From Mucilaginibacter sp. SG564 (GTDB lineage: Bacteria; Bacteroidota; Bacteroidia; Sphingobacteriales; Sphingobacteriaceae): a DNA stretch of 64,000 nt. Position 1 is the first letter of the stretch; each line of letters opens with the position of its first letter. The DNA is taken from positions 496,001 through 560,000 of the forward strand of contig NZ_JABGNA010000001.1 of the NCBI RefSeq assembly GCF_013149275.1. The letters run 5' to 3'. The notes beneath the pieces are model-generated. The model saw nothing but the letters and a program-made list of their open reading frames with translations. It was not told the DNA's origin and searched no databases. Shown here in pieces: positions 35,274 through 44,542 of this stretch. The position numbers and the translations under genes were made by a program.

Positions 35274-35798
35274 ATGAGCAATTCTATAACCGAAACCAAT
35301 GCGCTATCATTGCTGAACACAGCAATTAAAGTGGCTATATCTAACTGGGAGCTGCAAAATACCCGTCTTAATTCGTTGTTAGACAAATTAAGCGACGAAC
35401 AACTGGCCGCGCAAACGGCACCTGGACGTAACAGCGGCGTATATCTGCTGGGACACCTTACCGGCGTAAGTGACGGTATGTTTACTTACCTGGAACTGGG
35501 CGACAGGCTTCACCCCGAGCTGGATAACCTGTTTCTGAGAAACCCGGAGGCTGCTGAGCTGGAAAGACCATCGATAGTAGAACTGAAGGCTTATTGGGCT
35601 GAAGTAAATGCACAGCTCAAACAAAAAATGGAAGCATTACCTGCAGAAGCCTGGTTTGCTAAACACAGCGCTGTGTCGGCAGAAGACTTTGAGCGGGAAC
35701 CGCATCGTAATAAACTGAATATTCTGATCAACAGAACCATTCATCAGGGATATCATTTAGGGCAATTAGTTTACCTGTTGAGCAAACCAAACGTATAA
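35274..35798 (+). CDS. DinB family protein
   Basis: A 174-residue cytoplasmic four-helix protein; the ATG at 35274 is used, as no ribosome site or conserved sequence supports an earlier start. 'NSGVYLLGHLTGVSDGMFTY' supplies the first metal-binding His and 'NRTIHQGYHLGQLVYLLSKP' the other two, the usual His triad of the DinB/YfiT fold. Members include thiol transferases and stress proteins. The reaction is unknown. It may be partly cotranscribed with the SDR gene. Confidence 0.82.
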   Translation: MSNSITETNALSLLNTAIKVAISNWELQNTRLNSLLDKLSDEQLAAQTAPGRNSGVYLLGHLTGVSDGMFTYLELGDRLHPELDNLFLRNPEAAELERPSIVELKAYWAEVNAQLKQKMEALPAEAWFAKHSAVSAEDFEREPHRNKLNILINRTIHQGYHLGQLVYLLSKPNV

Positions 35799-35867
35799 AG
35801 GGCTTTACGTGACAATTCGGTGAAATGAATTTGACAAAAGGATGGTAAATAAAATTTAGATCCTTTA

Positions 35868-35970
35868 TACTTTTGCCTAACGCTGTTAAATAAATTAACA
35901 AGCGTTAAAATAAACCGGGAACTGAGATAAAACCCGGTTGTTTTTGTAAAATCATTTAACACTGTTAAAT
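35868..35970 (+). promoter_or_regulatory. tetR promoter region with operator palindromes
   Basis: A TACTTTTG -7 box (35868-35875) is followed by an imperfect palindrome TGTTAAATAAATTAACA (35884-35900) and a perfect one, ATTTAACA-C-TGTTAAAT (35954-35970), 19 bases before the GTG at 35990. The same palindrome sits upstream of the efflux operon, so this is most likely the regulator's own operator (autoregulation). Confidence 0.65.
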
Positions 35971-35989
35971 AATTTAATTAAGTAAAAAA

Positions 35990-36595
35990 GTGGCAAGCAA
36001 AGAACGGATACAACGCTTAAAAGAAGAAACCAGGATCAATATCCTGGATGCTTCCCTCCAAATTGTAAAGGAGGAGGGTTGGCAAGCTTTGAGCATGCGT
36101 AAAATTGCCGATGTAATTGAATATACTGCGCCCATTATATATGAGTATTTTGCTAATAAGGAAGCCATCCTGTTAGAGCTTACCCGGAAAGGTTACCTGA
36201 TATTGACCCGGGATTTACAGGAGGTGAGAGCTAAATATGAATTGCCGGCAAAACAGTTGGAGGCCATGTGGCTTGCCTACTGGGATTTTGCGATGAAGAA
36301 TAAAGAACTTTATCAATTGATGTTCGGTGTAGAAATGAATTGTTGCTGCGATATGGTGGCAACCCTCGAAGAATCAGAAGGGCCGTATAACGAATTCAGT
36401 CAGGCTATTATTGAACTCATGCACATTGAAAACCCAACCAAAGATATGGTATGTTTAAAATACTACACTTTTTGGTCTGTAGTACACGGATTGATCTCGA
36501 TCAATATCCTGCGCAGGGGTTACTCTGATGAAATGAACCAACAGGTATTAAAGGATGCTATCGGAACAATCATCAAATCAATAGAAAGGGCTTAA
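35990..36595 (+). CDS. TetR/AcrR family repressor of the efflux operon
   Basis: A 201-residue repressor starting at GTG 35990. The N-terminal helix-turn-helix reads 'WQALSMRKIADVIEYTAPII' followed by 'YEYFANKEAILLELTRKGYL', a clear TetR DNA-binding domain. The ligand domain contains 'WSVVHGLISINI', typical of the WHG C-terminal family seen in Bacteroidota. Matching palindromes before its own gene and before the RND operon, 295 bases downstream, indicate that it represses both and is released by an efflux substrate. The inducer is unknown. Confidence 0.92.
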   Translation: MASKERIQRLKEETRINILDASLQIVKEEGWQALSMRKIADVIEYTAPIIYEYFANKEAILLELTRKGYLILTRDLQEVRAKYELPAKQLEAMWLAYWDFAMKNKELYQLMFGVEMNCCCDMVATLEESEGPYNEFSQAIIELMHIENPTKDMVCLKYYTFWSVVHGLISINILRRGYSDEMNQQVLKDAIGTIIKSIERA

Positions 36596-36617
36596 AATTT
36601 TGCCTGGATTAAAACAA

Positions 36618-36643
36618 TGTTAAATCATTTAACACTGTTAAAC
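36618..36643 (+). promoter_or_regulatory. Overlapping TetR operators before the RND operon
   Basis: TGTTAAAT-C-ATTTAACA (36618-36634) is a perfect palindrome; its right half is shared with ATTTAACA-C-TGTTAAAC (36627-36643), which repeats the operator found at 35954-35970. Two overlapping sites suggest cooperative or two-dimer binding by the TetR protein encoded just upstream. Confidence 0.7.
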
Positions 36644-36691
36644 ATATAAAGTTTAAACATCTATCTATCAAACATATAAATACAAACAATC

Positions 36692-36778
36692 ATGGACATC
36701 AAATTTTACATGCTACTCATTAACGGTATTAAGAAGCTTAAAACTGTTAAAGCCAGCACTGCTTACAAAGCGTGTTAG
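36692..36778 (+). CDS. Candidate 28-residue leader peptide
   Basis: A short open frame (MDIKFYMLLINGIKKLKTVK, then ASTAYKAC) lies between the TetR operators and the adaptor gene, inside the likely efflux leader. It is basic with a hydrophobic start. Nothing proves translation. It could be a leader peptide of the efflux mRNA or chance. Confidence 0.3.
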   Translation: MDIKFYMLLINGIKKLKTVKASTAYKAC

Positions 36779-36889
36779 CTGCATACAACCGGATCATATA
36801 CATATGAACATAACTCAATCAACATATATGCAGACCGCAGGGTCAATTTTTAACTCCTATCATTTATCATCATCAAAAATTAATTATTT

Positions 36890-38032
36890 ATGAAAAGTTT
36901 CATTTTAGCGCTTTTAGCACTTTCATTATATGGTTGCTCTTCAAAGCCGCAAACGCAGCAGGCTCCGCCGCCACCATCTTTACCCGTAGCTGCTGTTACA
37001 GCAGGTACACAAACTACTTATCAAGATTACCCTGCATCAATAGAAGGGATTGTTAACGTAGAAATCCGTCCGCAGGTAAGCGGAACATTAGATAAAGTTT
37101 TTGTTGACGAAGGTGCTTTTGTAAACGCTGGTCAACCAATCTTTAAAATTAATGAGCAACCTTACCGTGCTGCTTTAAACAACGCGATCGCTGCCTTGCA
37201 CGCTGCCGAAGCAACCCAGCTCAATTCACAACTGGAAATTGATAAATTAACTCCATTAGTTGAAAACAAAGTAGTTTCTGACTATCAGTTAAAAACAGCT
37301 AAAGCAACCAATCAGGTTTCTAAAGCAAATATCGAACAGGCAAAAGCAAACATAGCAACTGCTCAAATCAATTTGGGTTATACTTTAATTAAAGCTCCTG
37401 TAAGCGGTTATATTGGCCGGCTACTTAAAAAACAAGGGAGTTTAGTTACTCCGGCAGATGTTGACGCGCTTACTCAACTATCAGATGTGCATGATGTACG
37501 TGTTTATTTCTCATTAGGCGAAAAGGATTTTATAAACTTTAAAGAACAATATCCTGGTCAAACCTTAAGTGAAAAATTAAAACAACTGCCAGCCGTATCC
37601 TTATTATTGGCTGACGGTACAGAGTATGCCAAACAAGGTAAAATAGATATGATCGACGGTCAGTTTGATAAAAACACCGGCGCTATCACCGTACGTGCAA
37701 GTTTCCCTAATCCACAAGGTTTAATACGTTCAGGTAATACTGGCAGAGTACGTCTAAGTCTTGAACATAAAGACGCCTTAATTATACCTGAATCAGCCAC
37801 TGTTGATATGCAGGATAAAGTATTTGTGTTTACCGTTGGTGATAGCAGCAAAGTGAAAAAAGCGGCCATTACTATTGTTGGTAAAAACGGTGACAATTAT
37901 CTGGTTAAAGACGGCGTAAAAGTAGGCGACCAGATTGTGTTAAGCGGTGTTGATAAATTACAAGAGGGTATGGTTATCCAACCTCAAAAAGCTACAGATA
38001 AAGTAGCTGACGCCGCTGTAACAAAAAAATAA
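36890..38032 (+). CDS. RND efflux periplasmic adaptor lipoprotein (AcrA-like)
   Basis: A 380-residue lipoprotein with lipobox ending at Cys16 (SLYGC). Order: a Pro-rich linker, beta-barrel/lipoyl start 'VNVEIRPQVSGTLDKVFVDE', alpha-hairpin ~100-160 ('LEIDKLTPLVENKVVSDYQL'), lipoyl return 'LIKAPVSGYIGRLLKKQGSL', and a C-terminal membrane-proximal domain. It links the RND pump to the outer-membrane channel. It is the first gene of a three-gene operon (24-base gap to the pump) with TetR-type operators upstream. Codon use is richer in A/T third positions than in neighbouring operons, but I did not measure this. Confidence 0.94.
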   Translation: MKSFILALLALSLYGCSSKPQTQQAPPPPSLPVAAVTAGTQTTYQDYPASIEGIVNVEIRPQVSGTLDKVFVDEGAFVNAGQPIFKINEQPYRAALNNAIAALHAAEATQLNSQLEIDKLTPLVENKVVSDYQLKTAKATNQVSKANIEQAKANIATAQINLGYTLIKAPVSGYIGRLLKKQGSLVTPADVDALTQLSDVHDVRVYFSLGEKDFINFKEQYPGQTLSEKLKQLPAVSLLLADGTEYAKQGKIDMIDGQFDKNTGAITVRASFPNPQGLIRSGNTGRVRLSLEHKDALIIPESATVDMQDKVFVFTVGDSSKVKKAAITIVGKNGDNYLVKDGVKVGDQIVLSGVDKLQEGMVIQPQKATDKVADAAVTKK

Positions 38033-38056
38033 TACATACACTTAAACTTTAAAGTC

Positions 38057-41000
38057 ATGTTTCAGAAATTTATAGAAAGACCGGTATTATCAACTGTTAT
38101 CTCCATATTATTGGTGATAGTTGGTATACTTGGTTTAACAAAACTGCCCTTAGAGCGGTTTCCAAATATCGCGCCTCCGTCGGTATTGGTATCTGCTGTG
38201 TATCCGGGCGCTAATGCCGAGACTATTTTACGTTCCGTGACTCCGTCATTGGAAGAGGCCATCAATGGTGTGGAAAACATGACCTACATGACCTCCACTG
38301 CCAGTAATGACGGTACACTGGGTATCACCGTTTACTTCCAGCAAGGCACCAACCCGGATCAGGCTGCTGTAAACGTTCAAAACCGTGTTTCACAAGCAAC
38401 CAGTCAATTACCTGCCGAGGTTGTACAATATGGTATAACTACTACCAAACAACAAAATAGCTTTATTGGAGCTATGGGTATTTACTCAGAAGATCCAAAA
38501 AAATACGACGCGACCTTTGTAAACAACTATGCACAGATCAATATTATTCCTGAGATCAAACGTATCCCGGGTGTAGGTTCTGCCAGTGTATTTGGTGGTA
38601 TTAAGGATTACTCCATGCGTGTTTGGTTAAATCCAACTCAATTGGCTACATATAAAATTACACCTGCCGAAGTAATGGCCGCTATACAGGACAAAAACCT
38701 GGAGGCTGCACCTGGTAGACTTGGTGAGCGTAGCAATGAAGCATTTGAATATGTAATTAAATATAAAGGTAAACTTACCACACCAGAGGAATATCAAAAT
38801 ATTGCTATCCGTGCAAATGCAGATGGTTCCGTACTGCGTTTAAAAGATGTAGCACGTGTTGAACTGGGCGCTTATAGCTATAGCAGTGTTAACCGCTTAA
38901 ACGGATACGAAGGTATTACTATTGGTATTATTCAATTATCAGGCTCAAATGCCAACGAGATCCAGATTGCCATTGATAAGCTGATGGTGAAATTATCAAA
39001 AGATTTCCCGGCAGGTATCAAATTCAATCAGTTTTATCGTACCAAGACCGACCTTGATGAGTCAATTGATCAGGTTGAGCATACATTGGTAGAGGCCTTT
39101 ATATTGGTATTTATCGTAGTATTTATATTCTTGCAAGATTTTAGGTCAACATTGATCCCGGCCATAGCGGTTCCGGTGGCCATTATTGGTACCTTCTTCT
39201 TCATGAACCTGTTTGGCTTCTCTGTTAACTTGTTAACCTTGTTCGCTCTGGTGTTGGCCATCGGTATTGTGGTGGATGACGCGATTGTGGTGGTGGAAGC
39301 GGTTCATGCCAAAATGGAGGATAATCCAAAACTTACCCCAAAAGAGGCAACTACCGAGGCTATGCACGAAATTAGCGGTGCCATTATATCAATTACATTG
39401 GTTATGGCGGCGGTGTTTTTACCGGTTAGTTTCATGACAGGTTCAACAGGTATATTTTACCGGCAGTTTGCGTTAACAATGTCTATAGCCATCATTATTT
39501 CGGCTGTTAACGCTTTAACTTTAAGCCCGGCCCTGGCTGCTTTATTCTTAAAGAATAAACATACTGCCGATGGTCATGAAGCGCCTAAAAAAGGTTTTGT
39601 CGAAAAATTTTACGCTGGTTTTAACGGTGGGTTCAATTATATGACCACCAGATATGTTGGAGCCTTAAAGATCCTTATTCGCAATAAATGGATCAGTATG
39701 GCTGGCCTTGCATTAATAGTTGTTGCTACAGTTTACCTGGTAAACAGAACAAAAACAGGCTTTATTCCAACAGAAGACCAGGGCTTCGTGGCTATCGCGG
39801 TTTCAACACCATCCGGAACTTCATTAGCCAATACCAGTAAAATAATCAATCAAGCCGAAAAAGAATTGAGAGCTTTACCATCAGCAAGATTTGTGATGGC
39901 ATTGTCTGGCTTTAACTTTTTAACGCTATCAAACAGCCCATCAGCAGGTCAGATCTTCCTGTTGTTAAAACCTAATAAAGAAAGAGGGGCCGTTAAGAAT
40001 ATTGATGATATACAAAATATAATAAGAGGCAAATTAGCCGGTATACCAAGTGGTACGTTCTTCGTGTTCAGCTTTCCAACAGTTCCCGGATTTAGTAACG
40101 TAGAAGCTTTGGACGTTCAGCTTCAGGACAGAACCAACGGCAGACTGGATAAATTTAGCGGCGTAGCCAATAACTTTATCGGAAAGCTGATGGCAAAACC
40201 GGCAGTAGCTTATGCCTTTACTTCTTATAAAGCCAATTACCCTCAATTACAATTAGAGGTTAATGACGAAAAGGCTAATCAATTAGGGGTAAATGTCAGA
40301 GACATTTTATCAACCATGCAGGCTTACTTCGGTACTGCGCAAGCATCAGACTTTAACCGCTTTGGTAAATACTATCGTGTGATAGTTCAAGCTGATATTG
40401 CCGACAGAACCGACCCTGCATCTATTGACCGCGTATTTGTTAAAAACAAAGCAGGAGAAACTGTGCCTATTAACACTTTGGTTAAACTAACCCGTGTTTA
40501 CGGTTCAGAAACTGCTTCACGTTATAACCTGTTTAACTCTATTGAGGTTCAAGCCATTCCTAAACCAGGCTACAGCTCTGGTGATGCTATTAAGGCTATC
40601 GAGGAAACAGCTAAAGAAGAATTGCCAAATGGTTTTGCTTATGAGTTCTCGGGCCAAACACGTGAGGAGATCTCTTCAGGCGGTCAATCGGCTGTGATAT
40701 TTATGCTTTGTTTGATATTTGTATACTTCTTACTATCAGCACAGTATGAAAGTTACATCCTGCCACTGGCAGTAATACTTTCCATCCCTACAGGTATATT
40801 CGGTGTGTTTGTGGTATTAGGCTTAACCGGTATCGAAAATAATATCTATGTACAGGTAGCCTTGATCATGCTCATCGGTTTGTTGGCCAAGAACGCCATC
40901 CTTATTGTGGAGTATGCGGTACAGCGACGAAGAGCAGGTCATACTTTGGTTGAATCGGCTATAGAAGCAGCCAGATTAAGGATAAGACCGATCATCATGA

Positions 41001-41254
41001 CATCACTGGCCTTCGTATTCGGTTTGTTCCCGATGAGTATCGCAACAGGTCCGTCTGCACAAGGTAACCACTCTATCAGTATTGGTGCAGCAGGTGGTAT
41101 GCTTTCAGGAGTAATCCTGGGTTTATTCATCATACCGGTACTGTTTGTGATATTCCAATACTTGCAGGAAAAAGTTTCAGGAGCACCTAAAGCACCAGCG
41201 AATAATGGTGGTAAAGATGTTCATGTAACAGACTTTGAACTGGCTAAAAATTAA
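38057..41254 (+). CDS. RND multidrug efflux permease (AcrB-like)
   Basis: A 1065-residue inner-membrane pump of normal HAE1 family length with 12 membrane segments and two large periplasmic loops. The N-terminus 'MFQKFIERPVLSTVISILLV' and the relay motif in TM4, 'LAIGIVVDDAIVVVEAVHAK' (the Asp pair), are typical, as is 'ALIMLIGLLAKNAILIVEYA' in TM10. It expels hydrophobic compounds using the proton gradient, working with the flanking adaptor and TolC-type channel. Substrates cannot be predicted, but the TetR regulator suggests a toxic ligand. Confidence 0.96.
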   Translation: MFQKFIERPVLSTVISILLVIVGILGLTKLPLERFPNIAPPSVLVSAVYPGANAETILRSVTPSLEEAINGVENMTYMTSTASNDGTLGITVYFQQGTNPDQAAVNVQNRVSQATSQLPAEVVQYGITTTKQQNSFIGAMGIYSEDPKKYDATFVNNYAQINIIPEIKRIPGVGSASVFGGIKDYSMRVWLNPTQLATYKITPAEVMAAIQDKNLEAAPGRLGERSNEAFEYVIKYKGKLTTPEEYQNIAIRANADGSVLRLKDVARVELGAYSYSSVNRLNGYEGITIGIIQLSGSNANEIQIAIDKLMVKLSKDFPAGIKFNQFYRTKTDLDESIDQVEHTLVEAFILVFIVVFIFLQDFRSTLIPAIAVPVAIIGTFFFMNLFGFSVNLLTLFALVLAIGIVVDDAIVVVEAVHAKMEDNPKLTPKEATTEAMHEISGAIISITLVMAAVFLPVSFMTGSTGIFYRQFALTMSIAIIISAVNALTLSPALAALFLKNKHTADGHEAPKKGFVEKFYAGFNGGFNYMTTRYVGALKILIRNKWISMAGLALIVVATVYLVNRTKTGFIPTEDQGFVAIAVSTPSGTSLANTSKIINQAEKELRALPSARFVMALSGFNFLTLSNSPSAGQIFLLLKPNKERGAVKNIDDIQNIIRGKLAGIPSGTFFVFSFPTVPGFSNVEALDVQLQDRTNGRLDKFSGVANNFIGKLMAKPAVAYAFTSYKANYPQLQLEVNDEKANQLGVNVRDILSTMQAYFGTAQASDFNRFGKYYRVIVQADIADRTDPASIDRVFVKNKAGETVPINTLVKLTRVYGSETASRYNLFNSIEVQAIPKPGYSSGDAIKAIEETAKEELPNGFAYEFSGQTREEISSGGQSAVIFMLCLIFVYFLLSAQYESYILPLAVILSIPTGIFGVFVVLGLTGIENNIYVQVALIMLIGLLAKNAILIVEYAVQRRRAGHTLVESAIEAARLRIRPIIMTSLAFVFGLFPMSIATGPSAQGNHSISIGAAGGMLSGVILGLFIIPVLFVIFQYLQEKVSGAPKAPANNGGKDVHVTDFELAKN

Positions 41255-41270
41255 TTTTAGTATATGTCAA

Positions 41271-41347
41271 TGGTGAGTATCAGGTATCAATAATTAAAAA
41301 AGTTGTATTTGAGATTGTTAATCAATCTTGATACTTGATACTCACTA
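41271..41347. repeat. GTATCAAGTA-type inverted repeat, copy 2
   Basis: An imperfect inverted repeat with ~24-base arms (left begins TGGTGAGTATCAGGTATCAA; right ends TTGATACTTGATACTCACTA). It is related to the repeat at 12472-12540 and sits inside the efflux operon, between pump and channel genes, where it may lower expression of the channel. Confidence 0.6.
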
Positions 41348-41390
41348 TTTGATACTGAAAAATGAAAATCACTAACTCAATAATTAATCG

Positions 41391-42809
41391 ATGAAACCAT
41401 ATATAAAACCATACGCCTTATTAATACTGGCAGTTGCTTTCATAAGCGCCTGTAAAGTATCAAAGGATGTGGCTACACCAAAAGCAGAGCTGCCTGCTAA
41501 TTTCAGAAATGCAGCCAATACCAGCGATACCAGCAGTATTGCTGATATTCAATGGAAAAGCTTTTTTACCGATGCTACTTTGCAAAAGCTAATCGATAGC
41601 GCTATTGCTAAAAATTACGATATGCAGATAGCTGTTAAAAACATCGAAGCATCGCAGTTATTATTTAAACAGGTAAAATGGAACTACGTTCCCGAGCTGG
41701 ATTTAAATGTAACGGCTAATACCAACAGGCCTTCTAATAATAGTTTGAATGGTTTAAGTACAAGCACTTTCCTGAAAACGAAGCATGTAGAGGACTACAA
41801 TGCTAATCTGGCCCTGACCTGGGAAGCTGATATCTGGGGCAAGATCCGCAATCAAAGCAGATCAGCATTAGCATCGTACCTTCAAACAGCCGAAGCTAAA
41901 AAGTTGCTTCAGACTAATATTGTGGCCAGCGTATCACAAGGTTATTATAATCTGCTGATGCTGGATGATCAGTTGGCTATCGCACAAAAAAATGTAAAGC
42001 TTAATGACAGCACTTTGCGTATTATCCGTTTACAATTTGATGCAGGTCAAACTACATTATTGGCGGTACAACAGGCCGAAGCTCAACGCTTATCCGCCGC
42101 TCAGTTGGTACCGGGATTTGAACAGAACATCGCTATTCAGGAGAATGCCATTAAGATATTAACCGGTTCACTTCCTGACAGGGTTGAACGTACTGTTCGT
42201 TTAGAAGAAGTTACCATTCCTGATAATCTATCAGCCGGTGTACCATCGGCCGTAGTAAGTCGCAGACCGGATGTGAAAAGTGCAGAATTAGCCTTAACCA
42301 TTGCTAATGCTAATGTTGGTATCGCGCAGGCTAATATGTACCCTTCATTAACTATTACGGGTAGCGGAGGTTTAAATAGCTTTAAAGCCAGCAACTGGTT
42401 TAACATCCCGGCTTCCTTATTTGGTACCGTAGCCGGTGCGGTGGCTCAGCCATTATTACAGCACAGACAACTGAAAACTCAATATAAAGTTGCTTTGGTT
42501 GATCGCGAAAAAACTGTTTTACAGTTTAGACAATCTGTTTTAAATGCTGTAGGTGAAGTATCTGACGCTTTAGTAAAGATCGAAAAGCTGAAAACACAAC
42601 AAGGTATTATTGCCGATCGTGTGAGCACCTTGCAAAAAGCTACCAGCAATGCTAACCTGTTGTTCAGAAACGGCCAGGCTACTTACCTTGAAGTGATCAC
42701 TGCTCAAAGTAATGTATTGCAAAGCGAGCTTGATCTGGCAACCGTAAAGAATGCACGTTTAAACGCTGTATCTGATTTGTACCGCTCAGTAGGCGGTGGC
42801 TGGAAATAA
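41391..42809 (+). CDS. TolC-like outer-membrane efflux lipoprotein
   Basis: A 472-residue NodT-type outer-membrane factor with lipobox ending at Cys21. Two OEP repeats with long helical hairpins are visible ('DSAIAKNYDMQIAVKNIEAS', 'LTWEADIWGKIRNQSRSALA', 'QTTLLAVQQAEAQRLSAAQL', 'ATYLEVITAQSNVLQSELDL'). It forms the trimeric exit duct for the RND pump encoded upstream. It is separated from the pump by a 136-base gap holding an inverted repeat, and ends at a strong terminator. Confidence 0.94.
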   Translation: MKPYIKPYALLILAVAFISACKVSKDVATPKAELPANFRNAANTSDTSSIADIQWKSFFTDATLQKLIDSAIAKNYDMQIAVKNIEASQLLFKQVKWNYVPELDLNVTANTNRPSNNSLNGLSTSTFLKTKHVEDYNANLALTWEADIWGKIRNQSRSALASYLQTAEAKKLLQTNIVASVSQGYYNLLMLDDQLAIAQKNVKLNDSTLRIIRLQFDAGQTTLLAVQQAEAQRLSAAQLVPGFEQNIAIQENAIKILTGSLPDRVERTVRLEEVTIPDNLSAGVPSAVVSRRPDVKSAELALTIANANVGIAQANMYPSLTITGSGGLNSFKASNWFNIPASLFGTVAGAVAQPLLQHRQLKTQYKVALVDREKTVLQFRQSVLNAVGEVSDALVKIEKLKTQQGIIADRVSTLQKATSNANLLFRNGQATYLEVITAQSNVLQSELDLATVKNARLNAVSDLYRSVGGGWK

Positions 42810-42834
42810 AAATAACTCCACCCAATATATATGC

Positions 42835-42868
42835 AAAGCGGCCCTGTTTATTACGGGGCCGCTTTTTT
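42835..42868 (+). terminator. Rho-independent terminator of the RND operon
   Basis: AAAGCGGCCC pairs with GGGCCGCTTT around an 11-base loop, followed by more T residues. It lies 26 bases after the channel gene and also borders the convergent lyase gene. Confidence 0.88.
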
Positions 42869-42884
42869 GGTTAAAGTGGGTTAC

Positions 42885-44054
42885 TTATAACCCTGATACA
42901 TTGAAATGTGTATAGCTTGTAAACCCTAAAAAGGTGTTGTCATTCGGCACGCCATTTGGTGGATTGATCTCTCTTAATGATTTCAGGTTAGCTGTTTTGT
43001 AATGGTTGTATGCCACCTCGGTACCAGGGAATACCGGGCTTGAGGTTGAGCAATAATTGCAACCGGTACTTTGATTATAAGCACTTCTCATAAAATCATA
43101 ACCAGCGCTAATCCTGTTGGAGTTGGCTGTCCAGATGGAACCATCGCCTTGTATGCCGGCAATTTGTGCGGCATAAGCCAGTGCAGTCAGGGTATATTGA
43201 TAGTGCACACAATCTTGCCTGTCGCACAGTTCAGGGAGCGTACCATTGCTTTGTATAACTATTGGCAGATAGTTTTTAATCATATCTTCACCATTCTGGA
43301 AAACGGTAGCGCTGTTTAAAAATACCCCAATGGCCATCTTAGCGTATCCGGCTGAAGTATCCCAATTGTTATTGTACGATGTAGGCGTATTATTGATATA
43401 ATTGTTTTTAACCAGGTTAAGGAAATTACTGAATTGGGTAATATCCGCAGCCGACCAGCCGGCACCTACACCATTAACTTTGTAATATCTGATAATCTCG
43501 GCGGCGGCAACAAAACTCGGCGTTGTCCAGGAAGCTTCCAGATCTGGCTGATTCGGATTGGTAGATGAATCTTTCAAGCCATAGCCCTGGAAATTGTATG
43601 CCCAGCCATTTAAAATAGCAATGGTTTGTTGTGCATAGCTTGCAGTGCCGGTTTTGGCCCATCTTAGTGCCGTGGCATAGGCTAGTTCGGCATCCTTACG
43701 GATCTGATCTTTGGATGGGGTAGTAGCACCGTTTGAACCTACTACCACTGTTGCTGGAAATGAAGTAGGATAGGAGTGACTGTTAATGTAATCCAGAACT
43801 TTTTGGTAATAAGCTGTGCGGGTTGCATCGCCTCCGTTTACCTGTCCTGCAACCAGATCCAGGCTGGCTTGTGTGTTTAATACCCCCGGGTGTACAAAGG
43901 TAGTTACTGCACTTGCAGCCAGTTTATCAGATTTGGCAGCATTGCCGGATGCTGCGTTTTCCTGATTTGATGACTTTTTACATTGGTACAAAAATGTACT
44001 CCCGGCAACCAAGCCAATGGCGATCAGCGTAGAGCTGATTTTTTTGTTTTTCAT
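42885..44054 (-). CDS. Alginate-lyase-like polysaccharide lyase, lipoprotein
   Basis: A 389-residue lipoprotein (Cys near residue 25, 'TFLYQCKKS'). The catalytic domain has the Alginate_lyase alpha-toroid pattern: 'FVHPGVLNTQASLDLV' near the start, 'NNNWDTSAGYAKMAIGVFL' in the middle, and 'LPELCDRQDCVHYQYTLTAL' supplying the likely His/Tyr catalytic pair. It would cut an acidic polysaccharide by beta-elimination at the cell surface. Whether the substrate is alginate, glucuronan or another uronan cannot be told. There is no SusC/SusD pair nearby. Confidence 0.78.
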   Translation of the reverse strand: MKNKKISSTLIAIGLVAGSTFLYQCKKSSNQENAASGNAAKSDKLAASAVTTFVHPGVLNTQASLDLVAGQVNGGDATRTAYYQKVLDYINSHSYPTSFPATVVVGSNGATTPSKDQIRKDAELAYATALRWAKTGTASYAQQTIAILNGWAYNFQGYGLKDSSTNPNQPDLEASWTTPSFVAAAEIIRYYKVNGVGAGWSAADITQFSNFLNLVKNNYINNTPTSYNNNWDTSAGYAKMAIGVFLNSATVFQNGEDMIKNYLPIVIQSNGTLPELCDRQDCVHYQYTLTALAYAAQIAGIQGDGSIWTANSNRISAGYDFMRSAYNQSTGCNYCSTSSPVFPGTEVAYNHYKTANLKSLREINPPNGVPNDNTFLGFTSYTHFNVSGL

Positions 44055-44542
44055 AATTTAAAGTTTAGTATATGGTTTATTATTTGGTTTGCAAAAGCAC
44101 ATAAAAATCCTGTTCGGAGTTTGCAGGATCTCCGTTCGGTATTTTTATCAAAAAATTATTATTATTCGGTATATATTGGTAAACCAAATCTATATGATGT
44201 GTATGTTACAATAAGCTGTTGTTGAGGAATTTATTTACGAAAACGTTTGCGTTTTAGCTATAAAAATATCGAATTTTTAGGGTTACATGGCTAAGCATAG
44301 TGTATCTTAAAGCTCCGGGTACATACAATACTTAGTGTAATTGTCTATAAAAAAAATATTATTATATAATGCTGAAAAATACATAAAGAATAAACCTTTG
44401 CGTTTTTTTGAATAAACCGGCTGTTTAAAAAAAATGGCGCTCTATCAGATCATTAATTTTACATATTGCAAATAATTACCCTGAAATAGCCATATTTTTG
44501 CTATCATAGCGGTACCCTTGAGAGATTTGAACTTTTTATTGA
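44055..44542. other. Divergent intergenic region
   Basis: A 488-base AT-rich gap between the lyase (minus) and GH20 (plus) genes. A minus-strand TAGATTTG box lies at 44185-44192 and a plus-strand TATTTTTG box at 44493-44500; both are candidate -7 elements, but the partner TTG is off the usual spacing (16 and 24 bases). No gene or RNA structure was recognised. Confidence 0.45.

Noticed and set aside
37660-37896. Minus-strand frame inside the RND adaptor
   Set aside because: Antisense shadow of a strongly supported coding region.
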